Positions 6,926 to 13,524 of a DNA stretch of 13,524 nt are shown here, piece by piece. The first letter of the stretch is position 1; each line of letters opens with the position of its first letter. This DNA comes from Lachnospiraceae bacterium UBA7060 (GTDB taxonomy: Bacteria > Bacillota > Clostridia > Lachnospirales > Lachnospiraceae). The position numbers were made by a program, and so were the translations under genes. The stretch covers positions 1 to 13,524 of the forward strand of contig DLAA01000010.1 of the NCBI GenBank assembly GCA_002493835.1, given 5' to 3'. The notes beneath the pieces are model-generated. The model was given only the letters and a program-made list of their open reading frames with translations. It searched no databases and was not told the origin of the DNA.

Positions 6926-9615
6926 TCTACTTCTATCCTGTGCAGACATTTTGTCATAGCCTGCAGGCTCGCCCGTCTCAATAAAGCATGCCCGCCCTCT
7001 GCAATTGTCAGGGCTTCGCCGTCGCAGACAGCGCTGCCAATTTTATACGCGCCAAATTCCAGTGCTCCCGTGTTTTTAAAGATAACCTCAAATTCTTTTT
7101 CCGCAAACCGAAACTGAATGGAAGCTGTTTTCTTTTCGTCAAACTGCTTTTTCAAAAGCTTCGGCTTTATCACTAAATTACCATCATCTCCATGAACACC
7201 AAATACTTCCGTGATCATCGTCATCATATACCAACTTGCGGCGCCTGTCAGATAGTGGTACATTCCCCGCCCCTCGCTGTTAAAGTATTCCGGAATACCT
7301 GGGTAAATTTTGCTTGTGTCAAAAGCAAGCGCCGTATCAGCAAGCGTTTGCAGCGCCTTATAGCCTTCCTTTACAAAGCCCCTTTTGTAAAGCGCATTTG
7401 CATACATAACAGTCATATGAGAAAATACAGCCCCATTCTCCTTTTCACCGTAAGCAAAGCCAAACATTCTTCCCATATCAAACTTGAGTTCCTTAAAATC
7501 CGTGTTCAGCCGGTAACCACCGGTAGAAGCATCATACAAATAGTGATCCGCACTTTTACAGATTTGACTGATTTGATCATTTGTTGCTGTACCACTCATA
7601 ATCGCAAACACCTGTCCTGTCAGCATCATTCGGACGCCCTTTTCCGAAATGCCCTCCACCGCGTTTTTATGATTGTCATAGTAACTGTTAAACCAACCCT
7701 CCCCCTCTTTCTGTTGAAGCCACTCTGTCCTGCGGATATGCTCCATAAGCCATTCCGCTTTGTGAAGCAAATTTTCAATCAAACTGTCAACTGATACCCT
7801 TATCTTTTCCCCGCTGACTGCATGTCTGCATTGATCCATATATTCCTTGAGAATAGCTTGTTTTGCCTCGATATCCTCGTAAATCCCCACATCATCCTTC
7901 AGCAGGACATTCATTTCCTCCAAAACCTCTACTTCCGTACAGAATAGTCTATCCTGCAGAAGGCCAAGGCAGTCTGCAAGTTGCTTCAAATTCCCTGCGT
8001 AAGCACAAGTAAAAGCTACACTCTCGCCGTTCTCCGCCGCCATATCCAACGCATCATTCCAGTCTGCACCCCGCAGACGCATCTCATTGTGTTCTCCCAC
8101 TTCATAGAAAGCACACAGATGCTCCAGCAGCAGATGTTCCAGAATGGTTCCCGTATACGCGCTGCCATCTGCCATTTTCTGCAGCATACCATATGCCTCA
8201 CTCCACGCATCGTCAATCTGTGTGCCGCGTCCCGCCTGTGCATCCTTAAAATAATTCACCTTTTCTAACAGAACTTCCAAATCCCCGGTCTGATCCATAT
8301 ATAGCTTCGTAGTCATAAAAGGCCATACGGCATGATCCATCCAGACACGACTGATGCCATTTCTGTCGGCAATAAACTCTCCCTGCTTGCTGCCAATGAT
8401 GGTGGCATTCGTTCCATCAATCCGCACCCCGCCAAAATTACTGACGATCATTTGACGTACATCACCGGGATCCATCAGTAGAAGAGATAAGCAATCCTGC
8501 CACAGGTCCCTCCATCCTCTTCCGCCTCTCCCATAATCATGATGTGGCAGGAAAGAGCATCCGTAAAGACGTCTCAATATTGGCTGAAAACTGACCCACC
8601 GCAGGAAAAGATCAAAGTGCCTGTCCCCAGTATGATATCTGACATTCACTTTCTCCTGCCAGTATGTTTTTACCCGCTCAAAAGCCTGCGTCACTTTTAC
8701 AGAAGAATTATAGCTTAAGACAAGCCGCTGTGCTTCCTCCTCGTTTTCTGCTATCCCCATAATGATCACATATTCCGCAGTTTCCTCCGGCTTCAACACT
8801 AGCTGTTTAAATCGGAGACCTCCCACCGCCTCTCTGCCGGCAATTTCTGTTCCTGCCGGTATTCCTTCCTTGTCTCGGTAAATTGCCTCCGGATGAGTAA
8901 AGGTTCCACCTTCCCCGATAAAAGAATCAACAGTGGGGTAAAAAGAAACAGGAAATTCACCCTCCCCCTGCGCTCCCGCTACAAAATAGGTCAAATGATT
9001 TCTCCTATGTCCTTTTTCATCAAAGGACATGGTCGGTTTTACCGTGACTCCATACTTCTTCGTGTGAATCCTGTGCAGCATAGAAGTCACATTCCTATGG
9101 TCCCTAATATTGTCCGCGCTTCTTGCATAAATCGGAACAGCTGCAATCGGCGTAATTTTTTGATCCATTTTTGCCATATTGCACAGTACCACGCGCATGA
9201 TCTCCACATTGTCATCCACCGATACAAAAGAAGTGATCTCCGCCTCCAATTGATATTTCTTCGAGCTTCTTTTTACTGTCTGCCACATCAGCCCTGCGGT
9301 CATCGTGCTCTCATCCTGTTCTCTGGTGAATTTTTTGTCTTCTGCCTCCGCTGACGCTCCTGTGGCGGACCAACATCCGACGCCTTCCATAATGCACCAG
9401 AAATTTCTTGTCGATCTGTTATTGTGTAAATTTTCTGAACTTACCGGCTCTAGCAAAAAGGCCTCCTGATTAATTTTGCTGTCGCCGCCCAGATTCGGTG
9501 TTATAGCACTTTTCAGCCCCTTTTCTCCGGCAATCGGGAAATAAAGGTAACTGTAATTCTCCGGCTGCGCCATCCAAAAAGTACCATCATTGTCCAAAAA
9601 CCGAATTCCTTCCAT
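6910..9615 (-). CDS. GH94 phosphorylase, laminaribiose phosphorylase-like
   Basis: A 901-residue cytoplasmic enzyme of family GH94 but of a different branch from the one at 3567-5981. The N-terminus (GIRFLDNDGTFWMAQPENYSYLYFP) and blocks such as LLEPVSSENLHNNRSTRNFW (54-73) and ARSADNIRDHRNVTS (164-178) resemble, from memory, characterised laminaribiose phosphorylases, which are also near 900 residues. Catalytic-domain marks are GRGWRDLWQD (365-374), ADWND with predicted general acid Asp521, the phosphate-site His733 in ENGAVFSH, and Thr790-Gly791 in YLTGAAS. All expected catalytic and phosphate residues are present. The likely reaction is phosphorolysis of a beta-1,3-glucobiose to glucose 1-phosphate and glucose. 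Other gluco-disaccharide linkages remain possible. The start at 9615 has AAGGAGG eight bases upstream. It lies 30 bases after the chemoreceptor stop, so the two are co-transcribed. Confidence 0.88.
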   Translation of the reverse strand: MEGIRFLDNDGTFWMAQPENYSYLYFPIAGEKGLKSAITPNLGGDSKINQEAFLLEPVSSENLHNNRSTRNFWCIMEGVGCWSATGASAEAEDKKFTREQDESTMTAGLMWQTVKRSSKKYQLEAEITSFVSVDDNVEIMRVVLCNMAKMDQKITPIAAVPIYARSADNIRDHRNVTSMLHRIHTKKYGVTVKPTMSFDEKGHRRNHLTYFVAGAQGEGEFPVSFYPTVDSFIGEGGTFTHPEAIYRDKEGIPAGTEIAGREAVGGLRFKQLVLKPEETAEYVIIMGIAENEEEAQRLVLSYNSSVKVTQAFERVKTYWQEKVNVRYHTGDRHFDLFLRWVSFQPILRRLYGCSFLPHHDYGRGGRGWRDLWQDCLSLLLMDPGDVRQMIVSNFGGVRIDGTNATIIGSKQGEFIADRNGISRVWMDHAVWPFMTTKLYMDQTGDLEVLLEKVNYFKDAQAGRGTQIDDAWSEAYGMLQKMADGSAYTGTILEHLLLEHLCAFYEVGEHNEMRLRGADWNDALDMAAENGESVAFTCAYAGNLKQLADCLGLLQDRLFCTEVEVLEEMNVLLKDDVGIYEDIEAKQAILKEYMDQCRHAVSGEKIRVSVDSLIENLLHKAEWLMEHIRRTEWLQQKEGEGWFNSYYDNHKNAVEGISEKGVRMMLTGQVFAIMSGTATNDQISQICKSADHYLYDASTGGYRLNTDFKELKFDMGRMFGFAYGEKENGAVFSHMTVMYANALYKRGFVKEGYKALQTLADTALAFDTSKIYPGIPEYFNSEGRGMYHYLTGAASWYMMTMITEVFGVHGDDGNLVIKPKLLKKQFDEKKTASIQFRFAEKEFEVIFKNTGALEFGAYKIGSAVCDGEALTIAEGGHALLRRASLQAMTKCLHRIEVELVSI

Positions 9616-9645
9616 TTTTCATGCCTCCTTACTATTTTTTTCATT

Positions 9646-12162
9646 TCAAATTTTGAAAACGCCTATCTGCGATGCTAGTTCTTCCGCTGAACCGGTCAGT
9701 TCCCTAGATTCTCTCGCCACCTCTTCACTATGTGTCATGAGATGATCTGCCTGCTCTACTAAAATATCAGAAGAAGCCAATATTTCCTGGGAACTTGCCG
9801 CCTGCTCTTCGGAAATGGAAGCAACGGCTCGCGCCACATCCTCCACTTGATCTACTTTCTCTATCATCTGCTGAACTAAATCTCCAACAGAGACAATATT
9901 TTCAAAAATAAAGTCAAAAGTACCCAGCGCATTTTGAATCAGTACACTGCTGCCATTGATATTCTTCATAGTGTCGTCCGCCTGTTTTACCACATCGCCG
10001 ATCAGCACTTTGATCTCCAGAATCAAATTATCAATATTTTGAACGGATTCCGCACTTGTCTGTGCCAGTTTACCAACCTCCACAGCAACCACCGCAAAGC
10101 CTCTTCCCGCCTCGCCTGCCCGAGCAGCCTCAATGGATGCGTTCAAAGAAAGCAAATTTGTCTCTTCCGCAATATTGCTGATGGTTCTTGTGATATTGAT
10201 AATTTCCTCCGAAGCATTTCCCACCTTATCAATAGCACTCTGCAATTTCGTCACAGAACGGTTGATGTTCTGCATCGCCGCACTGATATCCTCCATTGCT
10301 TCCTTACCTTTTTGGGAAACAGCGACAGTTTCCTGCATTTTACCATTTACTCCTTCACCGTCACTCTTTGTCTCTTCCACCAAAGTCGCCAGCGTCGTCG
10401 CGCTTTGTGCAATGTTGTTTACGGAAACAGAAAGTTCCTCTACTGTTTTGTTGAGCTCCTTCATAGATTCATTTTGCTGTTTTGAAGCATCATACATCTG
10501 ACTGGATATGTCCCTGCCTTCGTCCGCCTGATTGTGAAGAGTTGTGGAAACACTGTTGATAGAAGCAATCATACCACACATAACCGCGGCGAATTTTTCC
10601 ACACATCGGCTCATCAAACCAATTTCATCATTTCCTGCTTTCTGACTGTGAACTGTAAAATCGCCGTCCGTCATTGTTGTAATGACGTCTGTCAATTTCT
10701 TAACCGGATTGATCATAAGATGAACAATTCGTTCTATCAATATAGTTAAGGCAATAACAGAAGCTGCCCCGATCAATACCATAATATTCCGAAGACCATT
10801 CAAATCACTATAAATCATTTCAGTCGGTATGTAAGAAACAAGAACCCATGCCGTCCCCTCTATCTCTTCAAATACAGACAGCTTTCCGCTTATTTCTGTT
10901 AAATCGAGGACATTTTGTTCAATTTTTTCCGCCGCCGCCTGCATGAAACCCTCATTCACTTCACTCAGTTTTTTAGAGATCAGGCTCGTGTCGCGGGCCG
11001 CGAGTATCGTATTATCCTCCGTATTCACCAAAAAGGCTTCTGCACCGTCCATTTTAATAAAACTATTTACATACACACTGACTTTATCCAGAGATAAGTC
11101 CACCGAGAACACCCGCACATCATCCGAATAGTTCCGCATCATTCCACATGCACTGATTACCTGTTCTCCTTTGTCATTCCTATATGCATTGGTAAATCCC
11201 ATATTTACCCTGCCAAGGCCTTCCTGGAACCATTCCGTCTGTGTCACATCAACATCAGCGCGTTCTAATCCTGGCAGATCCGCCTCCCCTGTTTTGACAA
11301 TAGAAACATTACCAATCCAGATTCCCGCCACAGATCCTGCCGCTCCCAAATTAAAATCCAGGCGCCCATTCGCATCGTCATTATCTGTCATAGTAAACTC
11401 ATAAGTAAATGTCTGTTTTTCCGTTGTCAAAGTAACTACCTGGTCCTCCAAATAGCGCTTATAGTCACGGTCCGGCGCTGATACACCTACCTTCATGGTT
11501 CTGCCCGCATCTGCATAAGCATCAAAACTGATCCGGTATACACCCCGCATTTGAATGGGAAGATCCGCCTGAACCAATTGAACACTGTAATCTTCCGTTC
11601 CTTCGCTAATCGTTTGAATTGCTATTTCTTTGTCCTGAATTTTCGCTGCAGCCTCTCCTCCCATTGTAGTCAAAAACTGCCAAGCCTTATCATCCGTCAA
11701 GTTTTCGTTGTCGGTGAAATCACCATTTATAATATAATTTCCATTTTCATCCGGCATTCGCAACACGATTTTTTTCTCTGCCCTTCCCACATCCCGTCCT
11801 GCATAAAACGTGCCGTCTATGCCCGCCGTATACGGTCCTGCCGGATAATTTCCATCAAATCCGCAGAAAGCGTCCAAAAAAGTCTGCATCTGCTCCTCAT
11901 CAAAATCCATCCACTCAAGAACCTGTTTCTGGACATTGAAGGACACCAGATTCTGATTGAGCCATGCCTCGATCTCCGCCGCCTGACTCTCTACCGACAT
12001 CCTTAAGCGCTCCTCAGCGTCTGCCTTGATAATCTTCTTTGACACATGGTAGGACAAACTGGCAAGCACTGCCACAATCAAAATAATGACAGGCAGAATA
12101 ACTCCCAGCAGCTTTGTCTTTATGGAAATAAACCTTCCCCGATCCCGAATCTGCTTTTTCAT
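9646..12162 (-). CDS. Chemoreceptor (MCP) with a carbohydrate-binding module inserted in its Cache sensor
   Basis: An 838-residue transmembrane chemoreceptor. Order: TM1 (about 19-38); first part of a Cache-type extracellular sensor (about 45-137, with YTAGIDGTFYAG); a CBM4/9-like beta-sandwich (about 141-292); rest of the Cache domain (about 293-450, resuming at TQTEWFQEGLG); TM2 (about 458-478); HAMP (about 478-530); and the cytoplasmic signalling hairpin. The hairpin tip is intact (NLLSLNASIEAARAGEAGRG, 669-688), and ASISEEQAAS (781-790) matches the methylation-site consensus. The module shows NGDF (146-149), YSVQLVQ (192-198), YRISFDAYAD (209-218), YEFTM (254-258) and LDFNLG (268-273), as in CBM4 of beta-glucanases. 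Two residues just after the tip deviate from consensus (Val694, Gly697). GGAGGT lies five bases before the ATG; the upstream gene ends 16 bases away. The likely role is taxis toward glycans or oligosaccharides. Confidence 0.92.
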   Translation of the reverse strand: MKKQIRDRGRFISIKTKLLGVILPVIILIVAVLASLSYHVSKKIIKADAEERLRMSVESQAAEIEAWLNQNLVSFNVQKQVLEWMDFDEEQMQTFLDAFCGFDGNYPAGPYTAGIDGTFYAGRDVGRAEKKIVLRMPDENGNYIINGDFTDNENLTDDKAWQFLTTMGGEAAAKIQDKEIAIQTISEGTEDYSVQLVQADLPIQMRGVYRISFDAYADAGRTMKVGVSAPDRDYKRYLEDQVVTLTTEKQTFTYEFTMTDNDDANGRLDFNLGAAGSVAGIWIGNVSIVKTGEADLPGLERADVDVTQTEWFQEGLGRVNMGFTNAYRNDKGEQVISACGMMRNYSDDVRVFSVDLSLDKVSVYVNSFIKMDGAEAFLVNTEDNTILAARDTSLISKKLSEVNEGFMQAAAEKIEQNVLDLTEISGKLSVFEEIEGTAWVLVSYIPTEMIYSDLNGLRNIMVLIGAASVIALTILIERIVHLMINPVKKLTDVITTMTDGDFTVHSQKAGNDEIGLMSRCVEKFAAVMCGMIASINSVSTTLHNQADEGRDISSQMYDASKQQNESMKELNKTVEELSVSVNNIAQSATTLATLVEETKSDGEGVNGKMQETVAVSQKGKEAMEDISAAMQNINRSVTKLQSAIDKVGNASEEIINITRTISNIAEETNLLSLNASIEAARAGEAGRGFAVVAVEVGKLAQTSAESVQNIDNLILEIKVLIGDVVKQADDTMKNINGSSVLIQNALGTFDFIFENIVSVGDLVQQMIEKVDQVEDVARAVASISEEQAASSQEILASSDILVEQADHLMTHSEEVARESRELTGSAEELASQIGVFKI

Positions 12163-12178
12163 AGGACACCTCCGAACT

Positions 12179-13147
12179 TTATTTGTATTTCTCTACATTT
12201 CCCGCATCCACCTTTTCAAAAGGGATCAGAATATATTTCCCATCCTCTGCGGCATATTCTATATCCTTGATTGACTGCCCTGCCGCCAGTTTTTCCACCG
12301 CTTCAACAGCGGCTGTTATCTGGTCTGCCATCGGCTGATACACAGTAAAATCCATTCTTCCCTCACTGATCGCCTGACATCCGTTGGCAGAAGCATCCAC
12401 GCCCAAAAATAAAATGGAATCTGTATCTATCCCTGCATTCTCGCACGCCGTAACTGCCCCCAATGCCATATCGTCATTGTTAGCCGCCACACAGTCAATC
12501 TGTCTGCCAGTTTTTAGACACATCTCCATCAGTTCTCTGGCAGTATCCTCGTTATAACCCGCATAATCTTCAAATACATAATTAATCTTTTTCCCGCTCA
12601 TCTTTAACGTCTGCTTTAGTCCGTTTGTCCTGCCCTTGGTTCCCGAAGCTTCCTTTGGCCCTTTTAGCAGTACAATATTAATTTCCTCTTTACTGCTGTA
12701 TTTTTCCAATATGTATTCCGCCTGATATTGACCGGCCATATACTCATTCGATGCCACGTAGATATAGCGGTCTTCTTCCAGTTGTCCGTCATCCGGCGCA
12801 TTGTTGATAAATATAATAGGTATATCCCCTGCTGCCGCTTTCAATTCCGTCACAATATCAGCAGAAATTGGTCCACATAAGATTACGTCACATCCCTGTT
12901 CCCGCGCATTCTTAACCTGTATATCCTGCATTTCGACAGAATTCTCCGCATAGCCTACGTTAAAATCTATACCGCGTATCCGCGCCTGCTCTTCGAGTTG
13001 ATGCGCCCAGTCTTCATAATAGGTTCCGCTTTCCATCGCAGCATAATACGTTTTCACATTACCCGCTGTCTCCGCATTACCACAGCTGCTCATCATAAAA
13101 ATAGTCATTGCCGACGTCAATACCATTGCACTTGCCTTTTTTTTCAT
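12179..13147 (-). CDS. RbsB-like periplasmic-type sugar-binding lipoprotein
   Basis: A 322-residue substrate-binding protein of the ribose/galactose-binding type (Peripla_BP_4), anchored as a lipoprotein. The signal segment MKKKASAMVLTSAMTIFMMS leads to MSSC with the lipidated Cys22. The two-lobe fold is marked by GCDVILCGPISADIV (85-99), the hinge-region AANNDDMALGAV (221-232) and GVDA (249-252). A GTG nine bases upstream (13156) could also start the protein. I chose the ATG at 13147 because it gives a standard signal peptide. The ribosome-binding site is weak either way. No permease or ATPase gene accompanies it; instead it is followed after 16 bases by the chemoreceptor. It may therefore serve as a sensing partner, like the ribose- and galactose-binding proteins that work with Trg in E. 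coli. A remote transporter partner cannot be ruled out. Confidence 0.88.
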   Translation of the reverse strand: MKKKASAMVLTSAMTIFMMSSCGNAETAGNVKTYYAAMESGTYYEDWAHQLEEQARIRGIDFNVGYAENSVEMQDIQVKNAREQGCDVILCGPISADIVTELKAAAGDIPIIFINNAPDDGQLEEDRYIYVASNEYMAGQYQAEYILEKYSSKEEINIVLLKGPKEASGTKGRTNGLKQTLKMSGKKINYVFEDYAGYNEDTARELMEMCLKTGRQIDCVAANNDDMALGAVTACENAGIDTDSILFLGVDASANGCQAISEGRMDFTVYQPMADQITAAVEAVEKLAAGQSIKDIEYAAEDGKYILIPFEKVDAGNVEKYK

Positions 13148-13524
13148 AAAGTACACCCATTCTTCTGCTTACTTTTTTTATTTATCAAAATTTTAAGTAT
13201 TTTAATAGGGAACTTATATCAAAAAGATAGTGAAAATGTTAAAACTATGACATAAAGGTGATGGGAATCATTGAAGCCATAAAAGGCTATAACATTGAGA
13301 CAAACCAGGTCAAGAAATAGGAACTCGTCCACGGCCATATACTATGATATGACCTCCATACTGTCTAAATCTATGTCCGTCCTGTTAAGCGCGATCCCGG
13401 TCTGTTTTCGGTTACCAGTTGCATGGTCATTGTTTCTTCCATGTGACGGCTTTAATCATTTTACGTTTATATATTGTTTCGTTGCCATTTCTCCTCAGAG
13501 CGATCGGGTAGGAGGCTACCCATT
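13148..13524. other. Non-coding right end, upstream of the chemoreceptor operon
   Basis: The 377 bases beyond the sugar-binding lipoprotein contain no convincing gene. The left part holds the operon promoter. The remainder has only short open frames (19 to about 40 codons) without good ribosome-binding sites. A small hairpin, GGGTAG with CTACCC (13506-13521), sits at the very edge. The rest may be a leader or decayed sequence belonging to a neighbour outside the window. Confidence 0.5.
13213..13242 (-). promoter_or_regulatory. Candidate promoter of the chemoreceptor operon
   Basis: On the minus strand TTAACA (13242-13237) and TATAAG (13218-13213) are 18 bases apart. Each has one mismatch to the sigma-A consensus. 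Transcription would start near 13206, giving a leader of about 58 bases before the lipoprotein gene. This is the best-scoring promoter by eye in the window. It is of the housekeeping type rather than the sigma-D type used by many motility genes. Confidence 0.5.

Noticed and set aside
7192..7794. 200-codon plus-strand frame opposite the second GH94 gene
   Set aside because: It lies wholly antisense to a well-supported enzyme and its translation shows no family motif.
9934..10501. Long plus-strand open frames opposite the chemoreceptor
   Set aside because: They are shadows of the coiled-coil coding strand, without ribosome-binding sites or recognisable domains.
13165..13205. Sigma-D (motility) promoter for the chemoreceptor operon
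   Set aside because: A TAAA and a GATAA-like box exist on the minus strand, but the spacer is about 11 bases instead of about 15 and the GCC of the -10 is missing.
13261..13320. 19-codon open frame on the plus strand (MGIIEAIKGYN...)
   Set aside because: It is very short, the purine-rich AAAGGTG abuts the ATG with no proper spacing, and I recognise no family.
1..13524. CRISPR array, tRNA, rRNA or complete insertion sequence
   Set aside because: I saw no regularly spaced repeats, no RNA gene sequence and no transposase with terminal inverted repeats.

Overview
The window looks like chromosomal DNA from a motile, Gram-positive, anaerobic gut-type Firmicute, most likely Lachnospiraceae or a relative. 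The basis is moderate GC, strong AGGAGG ribosome-binding sites, two lipoprotein-type solute-binding proteins, a carbohydrate ABC importer without its own ATPase gene, and GH94 phosphorylases. This placement is inference; there is no rRNA or marker gene here.

Region 1 (66-5981, read leftward) is a sugar uptake and phosphorolysis operon. In transcription order it holds a GH94 phosphorylase (5981-3567), an extracellular sugar-binding lipoprotein (3425-1998), and two MalF/MalG-type permeases (1937-987 and 982-137). A strong intrinsic terminator follows (113-66). The operon would import a beta-linked oligosaccharide and split it with phosphate inside the cell, giving a sugar 1-phosphate without spending ATP.

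Region 2 (6139-6879, read rightward) is an AraC-family regulator. It is divergent from operon 1 and convergent with operon 2. The divergent spacer carries a perfect 10-bp inverted repeat beside the regulator's probable promoter.

Region 3 (13147-6910, read leftward) is a compact three-gene operon: an RbsB-like sugar-binding lipoprotein with no permease or ATPase beside it, a chemoreceptor, and a second GH94 enzyme resembling laminaribiose phosphorylases. The standout is the chemoreceptor. Its extracellular Cache-type sensor is interrupted by about 150 residues that read as a family 4/9 carbohydrate-binding module, the kind usually attached to beta-glucanases and cellulases. Together these genes suggest a taxis module in which the receptor touches glycan directly and/or through the binding lipoprotein, co-expressed with the enzyme that uses the resulting disaccharide. 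This is the best candidate for an undescribed system in the window.

Region 4 (13148-13524) has a plausible promoter for operon 2 and otherwise no convincing gene.
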